A stretch of 64,000 nucleotides of DNA, taken from positions 1,431,001 through 1,495,000 of the forward strand of contig JAEVHH010000005.1 of NCBI GenBank assembly GCA_017607445.1, in the 5' to 3' direction. Source of the DNA: Histoplasma ohiense. Lineage: Eukaryota; Ascomycota; Eurotiomycetes; Onygenales; Ajellomycetaceae. The translations under genes were made by a program, and so were the position numbers. The notes under the pieces were generated by a model. It was not told the DNA's origin. It worked only from the letters and a program-made list of their open reading frames with translations, and made no database searches. Each line of letters starts with the position of its first letter. The first letter of the stretch is position 1. This document shows, in pieces, positions 46,368 through 56,966 of the stretch.

Positions 46368-47424
46368 CTATTTATACACGTAACCTGGCTGCTGTTGTCC
46401 TAGTGCCCCTGAGGCTCCTGGACCCTGAGGGCCCCAGCCAGGGTGCCCTTGATATGGTCCGGGTGGTGGTGCAGCCCCACCTGCTTGCGATTCAACATCA
46501 GGTCGATTGCTGTGTGACAGAATGTTAGATGTCGACAAGAAGAATGATCTAAAAAAAAGAGGGGGGGGGAGGAAACAGAAAATAGCCAATGAGCAATCTT
46601 CCTTTTGGTTTACCTTAGATCTTGGGCGAAGCGGCAAACGTGGCAGATAACCTCCTAAGCACACAAAATGAGGGAATGGTTAGTTTAGTTTTGTCATGAA
46701 AGTGAGGACATTATGTTTCATGAGATATCATAGGATGGTATGCATAGCAGGACAAACCTTATATTTGTGAGTTGATAGGGGAAGAACAGGCTAAGCAAAA
46801 GCCAAATATAATCAGTTATGAATTGAGTAGGGCTTTTACGGTGACAAATGGATAGTTCAAGGGTTGTCATACAACGAAGCAAACTGTAAACCAAGGCCTA
46901 AAAAACATAGAGAAGTTAGTCATGTCCTCCTATTTTCAGCCATTTCTCTCAGCATCTCAAAAGAGCATATAATTTGCGCCTGATGATGCGATAAAGCGGT
47001 TCTGAATCAAATGGTTTGCAAAGAAAATAGGGAATATTATGAATTGGCAATGCCTACCATCTCGTGACGCAATGGGCGGACCAATTCCCGCCTATAAAGA
47101 GAAACAGATATCCAGGTTAGAAACCCATTGCTTTGCCCTTTACCATTTCCTCAACTTAACAGAGAGGGAAGGGAAGGGAATCCTTTCCGGCTATACGCGC
47201 GCCAAACTTACAATTATGGCATTGTGCAGTGACATTTTCATATCCCTTAAGGCGCGACGTAAATTCTGGAATGAATCATTAGTAAAGGGCTCATTTCCCA
47301 CATTTCGTACTCTCCTTCTCCTGCTATAAGTATACAAGGGCGACAAGGGTTTGATCATTGTATCTCCACTTTGCTTGAATGGATGTAATGTACCTTGAGT
47401 CCCAAATGTAATACAAATAGCCAT
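46368..47424 (-). CDS. Small zinc-ribbon protein with Pro/Gly-rich tail
   Basis: Seven exons: 47424-47394, 47265-47212, 47091-47058, 46897-46873, 46790-46758, 46654-46614 and 46509-46368; all joins close in frame to 119 residues. Two Cys pairs build a zinc ribbon: QCHNC (about 26-30) and ICHVC (about 62-66). They flank the hydrophobic core PWFTVCFVPVLPLSTHKYKE, then FAQDLSNRPDVESQ. The layout matches the fungal zinc-ribbon family whose members carry WFTFCFVPxxPxS between two CxxC sites. Function is unknown; the hydrophobic core may sit in a membrane. The C-terminus is a Gly/Pro/Gln tail ending GYVYK. Exon 4 is a 25-nt micro-exon. Intron retention would destroy the ribbon. Confidence 0.85.
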
Positions 47425-48824
47425 CTTTTCGTTTCCGTAAAGAGAATGGCCGTATTAACGTAGACGTAAAAATATCTTTGTCTTTGAAAGGTGCCGGTGT
47501 TTTTCTGTCTCTTGGTTTGAGATATCTATTTTCTTTTACGCCGCTATTTTTTCCTTTTTGGCTGGTTTAAAGACGGCGGGCAGACGGATCCGTACAAGCC
47601 AATACCTATAGTATATCGATGTGTCGCAAGCCAACAAGGCTTTCAAAGTTGGTGGCGGCGCTTGACGGGGAGTCGGCGGTTAATTTTAGTTCAGTGACAT
47701 CTATGACCGGGTAACCAAAGCAAAGCAAAAGCCGGGCACAATGATGAAGTCGAGGAGCAACAACAGAGGCTTCCTATGTGAGGGATGTCTGAGGATGTGA
47801 AATCGCAGCTTGGGGTTGAGACTACCCGGACAGGTGGTTGTTGACTCTGTTGACTCCGCCTCCCGGGGCGCTTGTTGCGTGTAAATGTGGCGCGGGACTT
47901 TGCGCTAATCGAGTGTGCTAGTCACGTGTTGGGCATGGTCCACTACACGTGATCTGATAGTTCCAGGGATAGCTTCCGCCACAGTGATAACAAGGTTAAC
48001 CATCCCACAGGTTATGCCAGTTATCAGGTTTTTGAGAAAAGCAACATGCTTCGATTATAACAACACTGCAATAAATAGTATTTCAACGGTAGGCCCCCGT
48101 TGGTGGGCACTACTGGCAGGAAGCCAGCCCTCTATGGTCTTTTTGGCCTAGGTGGTCAGCCCTGTATTGCCTGGCCAGTGCAGGCCGTTTATCCTCGTTT
48201 ATTGCCAGTGATACATTATTATGGGTTTATCAGTGGATGGGTTAACTGCTGGGTCTGAATGCTACTCGTTTCACCTGCAAACGGCCGCTACAATATACAC
48301 CTCCGCCTGGTGCTCTCCGCGGTGGGATTCACTTATGTTTCGTATACCTAGATAAACAGGGCCATGACCTGGACGGAAGTTTTTTGCCAGGTAAACTATA
48401 TGTTGCGGAAAAGTGTTTTAACTAGCCAGTGCCGGGTGATGATCAGTGTTGATGTTAAGCTTTGAAGACAATGCTATCATTCACCCGCCGTAGAAATTCA
48501 AAAATTCCTCAAAACTCGGGTTTCTGTCGGATACAATAAACCTCAGCACCAGCAGTCGCCGGATGTCCCAATGATTCTAGTAGCAGCTAAAACTCTCCAT
48601 GCCTCGTTCGTCCCCGTTTATGTAAAGCCCCCATTCATTCCTTACAAACAGTCAAACTGAAAAAACACCTAAAACAGAACTATATATTTAAAAAAAATTT
48701 AAAAAAAAAAAAATTTTGGAAATTGGGTTCTCTGGTTAGCTGATCTAGCAAGCCGTTTCCCTAACCCTCTCTCCCCTTGGCTAACTTGTGTCAAAATAAA
48801 AAGCAAATACAAAAGCCGCCGTCC
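47425..48824. other. Intergenic between zinc-ribbon gene and Zn2Cys6 gene
   Basis: 1.4 kb upstream of the zinc-ribbon gene and downstream of the regulator. It includes a short open frame at 47915-48151 without family resemblance and A/T-runs at about 48682-48720. No supported gene was seen. Confidence 0.45.
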
Positions 48825-51454
48825 TCAACCAACCTCCATATCACCCCAACCCATATCAAACTCCTGCACCAACATATCCCACTGCGCCCCATCAAGGGGG
48901 CCGTCATCCAACCAGTTCTGTACACCGCCATTATTGCCCTGGGTTATAAGAACTGACGGGTCGAGATATGTGTCTGTATGACTATCCTCCATATTTTCGG
49001 TTTCAGCTAACCTCCCATTGGTGTTCTGATGGGCACCAGCGATCCTAAATGTACCGGGCGGAGCGGGACTAAATAAGCGATGCTGGTAACTGGGGATTGG
49101 AGATTCTTGTGGTCCGATCCCAATCGGTGTCATCTGCGCGTTGTTATTGGTTCCCAAAATGCCGTAGGGCGACACATCTAGCAGCGTTGCGTTCGTTGAT
49201 GATTGTTGTTCCACCCCGTTCGTAGCCACAGTTGCCGCCGCCGCCTTCTTGCGAGCAGAGCAAGCCCGTTGTGCGATTAATATCTGTATATATTCCAGCC
49301 TTCCACTCTCCACAGTTTCTTGATCATTCATCGACCCCGCAGGCATATTATCAACGAGCGCCTTCTCCCTCGCTGTCCATGCTTTCAACACCAAGTTCCC
49401 AATAACTACATACAACGCATTCTTAAACTTCGTCAGCAGCTGCGGCCGGTTGGTGAATAGCATCCCCACCTGATGCCAGGCGGCGTCGATATCGGGCCCG
49501 ACCGTGCGCATGCGCAACTCTGTCAGCATGCAAATGACGGCGTGCCACTGGAAACTAATGTCTGCGTGCCAGAGGTACTGCTTCGTACTCGCTGTGTTTC
49601 TAATCAGATTATCGAACTCGAGCACCTTGACGCTCGTGGCGAAGAGGAGATCACGCATCTTGTCGTCTTGAATCTCGGGCCCCTCGCTATGGCAAGTACT
49701 CATGCCCTTTACGCGGTAAATGGGCAACCGCACGACGGCGAGGACGCGTCAGCCAACCAACAGGGCTGTCTGATGTAAAGGGATGGAAGGGTCGCAGAAA
49801 CGGAAATACTTCTCCTCCATCAGCGCTTCGAGGTCGTCTATGCGCTTGCTCCTGTCCCCAATGGACATGTCGCTCCCGCCTATATCGCGCCAATTGCTAC
49901 CGGGCGAGAATATAGCTTGACCCTCCCTGAGGAAATTGCCCACTTGGCACTGTATGAGGCGAAATAGCATCTCGGTCGGGCCAGTGTGTTCTATGGGAGG
50001 CTGTTTCATGTTCGGGCTCAGGTCGCTATCGTTGATGTTCAGGGGCATTCGGGTGTCCCAGGGATGACGCAGCAGAGATGTTCCTACCCCCGAGAGTTCA
50101 GAGGAGTATATATCCAGACTTATGATCTGCCACCAGAGGCGGCGACGCATTTCGGTTTCAAAGACGGAAATGCCGTAGACAGATCCGTCCCGGTGGAGGC
50201 CGATGCGTTGTGCGATTCTAAGTAATATACCACTGTAGATCCAGAGGATTTGATGGTTGAAAGCGCGCCTAATTGAAATCTGTAATGCGAAGTGCGTAGA
50301 TTATTAGACCATAAATCCTTTCAATAAACAATCTGGGACAAAGAGGATGTAACTCACAAGGTAAAGCACAAATTCTTCGACATCAGTGAGATCCGAGCTC
50401 CGCATAAATCCGACATTGATCAACGCCTGTTTCGTGGCAAACCGGTATCTGGCTAAGAGTGCCGATTTCGTTTCACATAGTTGACTTTGACAGTCGTGGT
50501 CAGTCATGGAAGTAATTGAGCAAGCATAGATGGCAAACATGAGCGCCTCTGTGGCTTTGGAGACATTTTCCAAATCTACCGCTCCGTCTAGAATTTCTTT
50601 CTGTACCGTCGGTGCATGAAATATCTTAACGAGCGGATTGACGCTGTCTAGGAATATCTGCCATAGCTTAAAAATGTGAACTGGCTGGGGATGTAAGGCA
50701 GTCAATGGCTGGCTAGAGGTTGCGGAGCTGAGGATAAAGAGGTGTTCGTCTAGAGTTGGCAGGAGTGATGCTCCCCGCTCCGGGATGTCAGGTTGCTCCT
50801 CATCCGAGGAACACTGGTTATCAAAGAGCTCTTTGGTGTTTCGAAGCTGGCGATAGAGTATGTGTCATCAGAGTTGCGAACTCTAGGATTGGCAGTTCGC
50901 ACGGAAGAAGACAAACCTCATCACTCAGACTCATCCACAAAGTACTATTGTATTTATCAAATCAGCTCCCCACTCCTCATTTCATGCACAGGATAAAGAG
51001 GATCCAGAACAAACCCAGTGAAGTATTTAGATTTCCCTTCAGCCGTAACCAACTCGCCGGTTTCCCTGCCCTGATCCATATTACTCTTCGTCCAAACGGG
51101 CATGTTGCTTGCCCCATCAAACCAGTCGGCAGCCGGACCCGATGAGAAAGGTTTAGGAGTCTCCTGGGTCCGATCTTCAGCTCCATCAAAGTTGATGCCA
51201 TGGCTGCGCAATATTTCTTCATATCTTTTCAACCGAGAGAGTAGAGCAGATTCCGGTGAAGTTTTTTTCCGTCGTCTGGGGGCTGGCGGGGCGCGAAAAA
51301 TGCAAGAAGCTCTTGCATTTACACAGGCAGAGCAAGGGTCATGGCTATCACATTTCACTTTTCTTTGATAGCAGAGAACGCAGGAATATGGCATTGAAGA
51401 GCCAAGATGTGTGGGGAGGGAAGGTGTGGGACCGGTTGTGCTTTTTGAAGACAT
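48825..51454 (-). pseudogene. Zn2Cys6 transcription factor with in-frame TGA (probable pseudogene)
   Basis: Exons 51454-51015, 50944-50917, 50846-50358 and 50279-48825 close in frame over 804 codons. The N-terminus has the binuclear cluster C-x2-C-x6-C-x5-C-x2-C-x6-C (CVLCYQRKVKC, then CSACVNARASC) and a basic linker. The fungal transcription-factor middle domain follows: FKLWQIFLDSVNPLVKI, WIYSGILLRIAQRIGLHRDG and MRRRLWWQIISLD. The C-terminal part is intact to the final stop. Codon 496 is TGA (49751-49749), inside conserved sequence: IPLHQTALLVG, stop, RVLAVVRLPIYR, with the same frame continuing. A single CGA-to-TGA change would explain it. The alternative, a 51-bp intron from GTTGGC to AAAG, would delete conserved residues and has weak signals. 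A truncated protein would keep the DNA-binding domain. Confidence 0.75.
49749..49751 (-). other. Premature in-frame TGA in the Zn2Cys6 gene
   Basis: The codon lies between frame-continuous coding segments ending ...HQTALLVG and starting RVLAVVRLP. It is the only interruption seen in about 800 codons. Confidence 0.8.
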
Positions 51455-52075
51455 GATGTTTCATTGCTTAGTGTGAAGCCCAAAAAATATATCAAGCTGA
51501 CAAACACATATAATGTAGTATTGAGGAATAGCAGTAGTAAGAGTATTCAAAGCTCCTTTCTCCTGGGTATATTCATCTATCAACGATACCCTTGTGAATG
51601 TCGCTATCGTGCACGCCCCGTTCCAACGTGCTGCCAGCGAAGCCCGTCAATTATTGAGCAAGAAAATTGGCGTCAACAAATACGTGTGACCAAACACAGC
51701 AGGATCTATTGCTACTCCTGGCACAGGATGTTTCGAGGAATCCAAGCTGGAATAATAAAAATGCTCGACGATGCATCATGTAACTAAGTCCTTTTCTATC
51801 AACTGTCAGGTCCCGTGCCAAGCCAGAATAAACAGATTGTCCATAGCCTTGGCGCCAAGACTCGCCCAGTCTATAAATATGATAGATCCCGAATTGATCC
51901 GTGGTACCAACAAAGCTTGATCAACTGCTTAACTCAACCTCCTTATGAATGTTATCGCTATTGATTAAAATACATCTGTATATGTTTCCATATTTCCCAC
52001 CAGCGCAAATTATGACAATTACCTGCTCCGAATCTGCAACAACTGTCCGGCATTACTAACTACACACTGTACAGT
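51455..52075. other. Intergenic between Zn2Cys6 and MFS genes
   Basis: 621 bp upstream of the regulator and downstream of the transporter; both are on the minus strand. No coding exon was recognised. Confidence 0.5.
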
Positions 52076-53789
52076 TCAATCCTTCTTCTGGCGCTTGACG
52101 CTTCTCCACTCCATGGCCAGCCCCCCAAGTAAGCTTAGACATGCTAGCGCGAATGCCACATGAAACGGTTCAAGAAGAGCATCATTGTATTCACTGAGCA
52201 CCCGATCAAGGATTTTCGTGCTCTTGATGTGGTCTCGGAGTGTTGTTGCCCCGCCATCTATGAGAGTCGATACATCGATGCCAGGTATATCCGCCAGTCG
52301 ACCCGCAAGTCCGTTTGTAAAAACATTTTGGCCAACGGCAATAAAATGACTCCTCCAAGTGATTGTGCGAACAACATGAGCGCCGCACCAATTGGTACAT
52401 CTTTCTTTGGCAGCACAGTCTGAGCCGCCATGTGTCCGTGCTGCATACCCGTGCCGAGCCCAAAGCCATACAAAACCTGGTATCCGATCCATTTCTCATG
52501 GCCCGTCTCCTTCGTAAAGGTAATCATTAGGCCAGTGCCTACTGAGGAGAGCACTGTGCTGAGGATCATGAATGGAGTGTAATATCCTATTTTGCTGACC
52601 AGCGTGCCAGCCGCAATGCCACCGACGACGACAGATAGCATTGTGGGAAGGATATTGATTCCAGAATCGACGGCGCTCACGCCCTTAATTGCCTGGAACC
52701 AGATGGGTAGGTAATACAGCACCACCAGCATGTGTCCGCCAGTGCAGATTGTGTAGTAAATGCCAGCGACAATACTTCTCTGCGCGGCTATCCGTCCTGG
52801 CACACTCGCGTACTCCTTATTCCATACCTGAAGGCCCACAAACCCCAGCAGGAGCAATCCAAACACCGCGAGCAAGACGATTATCCGGGCTGAATTCCAC
52901 CCATATGTTCTTCCACCCCACTGCAACGCCAGCAACAGACAAAGCATGCCTGGAAAAAAACAAAGCATTCCGAAGGGATCAAGATGCAACATCTTCTTCT
53001 TGAAGAACGCACTAGCAAGATCTGTACCACGCTTTGCCTTTGGCATCTTCAGAACGAATATCACGATCGCTAACGTCACCGCTCCAATGGGAAGGTTGAT
53101 ATAAAAACACCATCTCCATGAAACCTTATCCGTAAACACCCCGCCTAGTAGCGGGGCCACGACGGAGGCGAGCCCAAAGATAGACCCTAGAAACCCCAGA
53201 TACATTGGCCGTTTAGGGAGCGGTATAGTATGGAGTATGATAACAACTGCACCCGCGAAGATAGCGGACGACCCCATTCCTGCAATAGCTCTGCCGAATA
53301 TGAAGGCGATGGAATTTGGAGCGGCACCGCAAACCGCAGAGCCAATTTCAAACAGGACAATGGCGAAGATGAAGACCCATTTGGGCGAGTAGAGGGGGTA
53401 GATCTTGCCGAAGATGAGCTGGGTGGAGCAGTTAGTGATAAAGTAGACGCTGCCGTACCAGCCGATGTCTTCGAGGGCTTTTAAGTCGTCGGAGATTCGG
53501 GGGATGGCGGTAGCGATAATTGTTCGATTCTTGAAATGCTTTGGTATTAGATTTCCTGTTGTTGTTGGGAAAGTAAATACTGGTGGTAACTGGGTAGGTT
53601 GAGTTTCCTCTACGTTCAAACTTACGAGAGCAACTGTGAAAAGACCAAATAAACCGCACCCATTATCACCAGGGCTGTTTTCGTCGATGGATATTCCGTC
53701 TTGTCTCCATTCTGAGATCCAGATACTTCCTCCTCCACCGGCTTCGTCTCTGGGTCAATGAGCGAGCTTTGCCCAGCAGGTGCCGCCAT
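52076..53789 (-). pseudogene. MFS drug-efflux transporter (14-TM, aflT-like) with two frameshifts
   Basis: Exon 1 is 53789-53626 and exon 2 is 53529-52076. The protein is a typical fungal DHA2-type major facilitator: RTIIATAIPRISDDL, GWYGSVYFITNCSTQL, LFEIGSAVCGAAPNS, FGRAIAGMGSSAIFAGAVVI, and motif C-like WRWCFYINLPIGAVT. Two breaks in frame exist. Near 53648 the first membrane helix reads VYLVFSQLL in the frame of the start codon, but one base away it reads FGLFTVAL, which fits the family and joins in phase to the next exon. Near 52355 the frame after AQSLGG changes; the correct continuation (IAVGQNVFTNGLAGRL ... MEWRSVKRQKKD) lies in another frame to 52076. Each is a one-base-type slip in or near a homopolymer, so sequencing error is possible but two in one gene is suggestive. 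Confidence 0.8.
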
Positions 53790-54783
53790 CGTTGTTATAG
53801 GAGAAGCAAAGTTTCTATATAAAAATGCAGAAACAAGTAACAATACATGTGGAAATTCGATTTCATTTTTTCCATGTTTCTAAGTCCGAGCGCTCTTATA
53901 TACACAAATTTCTGTTATATAACTGGTCTGAATTCCTCCATCCTCATCCTCTGACCTGCTCTCTTCACGGGCCGTCCACCAAGATGCGGCCCGTGCACTG
54001 TCCATCTCGGCCCCGAAACAACAGCAAAGGGCCCGAAGCAAACAATAACCCTTCGGCGTCAATATGAGATACAAAATATTATCTCCCGCGATCTAGAAAA
54101 TAAATTAAAAATTAATAAGCAATGATAACGATATTTTATAACCGGTCGGTCTGCATATGTTTGTACTGTACAGATCTGTACATGTATCCTCTGTATGATG
54201 ATCCCTTGCTCGGCTTGCCGAGGATCATTGTAACCAGCTTTCGCGGTCCGTGGGGGAAAACAGAAGGGGAAAAAAAAAAAAGGAAAGGAAAAGAAGGCAA
54301 GAAAAAGCAATCCCCTTGATGTGACTCAGCAACATCGTACAATACAAGTCCTTCATGGTCCCTGCACGCTGCGCAGGAGTTTTTGGAAAACCATTAGCTG
54401 CTTGAGGGTCCCGGTTGCTTTGCAGGGGCAAGTTTGAGTGAGAACCCTGCGCTGTTGGAGCAGAAGCCGACGAACTGGAAGGGGCTTGTGAAGCGGGAGA
54501 AGAGTTACGCTTGGAAGGTTCCAGGGGCTGCCCGTTTGACTAAATAAGCTAGGGGAAATGTTATTTGGAGTCTGTAATTTTTTTTATTTTTTTTTTTTAT
54601 TTTTCAATGTACTGTTTTCCAGAAATGGCGTACTCTCTAATTGCTAAGGGTTTATTTTCTGCTGTATAAAGTTGAGAGGAAATAAGAACTTGATAATATT
54701 TAGACATTTATGGATTATGACATAAATTAATGGAATTTGTATAACTACTTATATACTTGAATCCATTTTCTACACCAACTCCC
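53790..54783. other. Intergenic between MFS gene and second 2OG oxygenase
   Basis: 994 bp, upstream of the MFS gene and downstream of the oxygenase. It has T-runs at about 54568-54600 and an A-run at about 54270. No coding exon was recognised. Confidence 0.5.
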
Positions 54784-56011
54784 TCAATCGTCATTGACGT
54801 ACATCTCAAAAACCTCACCGTAAAACCTCCTGCCAACATCCCGATGACTCCTCACCTTCGTCCTCAACTGCGACTCACCCCACGTATCATACTTCCCCTT
54901 CAAAAACGGTGAATCAATCTCCCTCCCTTCCTCAGACTCCTCACCACCACTACCACCACCGCCCAACAAGCCAACCTCCAAGAGCTGGTCCCTCAACCTC
55001 CCCACCGCCTCATCCTTCGTCAAATCCCTTCTCACCCCCTGGAAAAAAGGCACGCTAAACCTCTCTGCCGACCCCGGCTGCATTACGACTCGGTGCGTGG
55101 TGGCCTTGCACACCCCATTCGTAGCAACCTCAAACGCCTGCCCGATATTCACCACGAACGTGCCCGGCACGCAGGGTACGTCAATCCAATCGCCGGCTTT
55201 ATTCAACGCCTGCAACCCTTTCACGGAGGGTGGGGAGGCTTGGAGGAGAAACGTCCACCAGCCTGAGGAGTCCTTGTGCGGACCTACGCCTTGGATGGTT
55301 GTTTCGCCGGGATCAGCGGTGGGGGTAGTGGTGCCCGGGTAGCGGACTAGTTTTAGGCGGTGCTGGTCGGAGAGGAAAGGGAGGAACGTTTTGGGCGGTA
55401 GGGAGAGGGCTTCGGCGACGAGGTGGAGGAAGCGCTCGCCTAGTGACGTTAGATGGGAGATATACGATTGGACGATTGGTTTTACGGTTGGGAGGTGGGA
55501 GGGCCACTGCGTTGTTGTTTGTTTTATGTAAGTATTGGTATGTTCTATGTTCAGAATTTATTATATCCGTATGCAGCAGCATGGGATATATGGGTAAGTG
55601 TCCGAAATTGTATGTATGTACCTGATTCGGGCCCGTTAACCTCTCATACAGCGGCTTCCCCGGTTCGTAAGTGACATTCAACTCCGTCGCAAACTCCACC
55701 TGCTCCCGGCTATCAGCTATCCCTCTCGTCGTCTCTGCGCCTACACCGCTATATCCCAAAAAGCGGGGCGAATTGCGCAGCGCAATTTCATCTTTGGCCG
55801 CCTCTGGCAAACTGAACAGCTGCGGGACCACGTTGACGAGGTCTGCGATGACATTCTCTGGGACGCCGTGGTTGGATACGTAGAGAAATCCGACGGAGAC
55901 AAGCGCATAGTGGAGTTTCTGGAGGAGGGCGGGTTTTGTCGTGGGGGAGTTGGCGAGGGAGAGGTCGACTGTTGGGATCGAGGAGAAAGTGAAGGGCGGT
56001 GTCATTTCCAT
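54784..56011 (-). CDS. Isopenicillin N synthase-like 2OG-Fe(II) oxygenase
   Basis: Exon 1 is 56011-55622 and exon 2 is 55506-54784; the join (CAG|TGG) closes in frame to 370 residues. The N-terminal DIOX_N-type region reads SIPTVDLSLANS, ALVSVGFLYVSNHGVPENVI and LFSLPEAAKDEIAL. The catalytic core has HxD in GPHKDSSGWWTFLLQ, a distal His in KATTHRVV and the 2OG-binding RxS in ERFSVPFFQG. All iron and cosubstrate ligands are present. Such enzymes act in secondary metabolism, gibberellin- or flavonoid-type oxidation and detoxification; the substrate here is unknown. A Gly/Ser/Glu insert (GGGGSGGEESEEG) lies near the C-terminus. Start: three closely spaced ATGs exist; 56011 is chosen, 56056 and 56005 are alternatives. 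The neighbours are an MFS transporter and Zn2Cys6 regulator on the same strand. Confidence 0.87.
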
Positions 56012-56966
56012 GTATTCAGAGGGTGATAGAAGATGTTTCTTGTATAGGATTTGCAATGGTAGCAGACAGGAGAGTGAGATGTAAATATTGGCACGCCGTG
56101 GGGTTCAGCATCATCCTGGGGTCCGCAATTGGTGTCTGCCGTCCTTTGTATGAAATCAATTTGAAGCCTCCAATAACTATATATCTAGCCTCCACACCCT
56201 CCAGAACACAGAGTTGCTGGCCACAACGATTCATACTTGCCAGAATGGCGCAGGGAAGGTTGAGAAGGGAGTTCGGCTCTGCATTTCACTGCGCGGCATT
56301 GGCTGCGGGGCCAATCACCGGCAATGCCGAAAGTCATATCAGAATAAAAGTAGAAGTGTAAAGTCAACTTAGGGGAGCATTTAAATATCGACAAACAATG
56401 CCCGGCCCGGCAAAATCTAATAGGCTTCAGCGCCTGGGCCGAGCATTCAATCGAAACTAAACTGGATATGTGACGAGTATATATTGCAAAAGAATTCTGT
56501 ACCATTAAATCATGTACCAAGATCCCGAGTAAATCCTAAGGTCTGTTGTTCTAATGTATCCTACCTTTTGACTTCATAACTTAAGTTTTCTATATTTGAC
56601 AGTTGCATAAGAGAACTCGATGTTGAACTGTCTGTACAGTATGACATGAACTAATATCCAATTTGCTTCTTTATCTACCGCTCTCAATTGTTTAGTCTAC
56701 AAGTATCAGAATGAATTTCTTCTGAAGTTTGTATTGTGATCAGAATCACATTAGTATCCATTACTTAAAACAAAGATTAACCATCCCACAGCTAAATAGT
56801 TCTCGGAATAGCCCTAACTGTTTTGAAAACCACCAAATCCACTACATTTCGTCCAGGTACAACTTTACAATCAAAAACTGTTGCCGCCAGACCAGGAATT
56901 AGGCTCCTAGTATCAAAATATATGAGCCAAATGGCATATATAAGAGGCTGAAGGAAATGAATCCAA
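56012..56966. other. Intergenic between 2OG oxygenase and DUF4139 gene
   Basis: 955 bp holding the oxygenase upstream region and the DUF4139 3' flank. No coding exon was recognised. Confidence 0.5.

Noticed and set aside
52206..52499. 97-codon minus-strand frame in the MFS region as a separate gene
   Set aside because: It is the third frame over the MFS C-terminus; family residues lie in the neighbouring frames.
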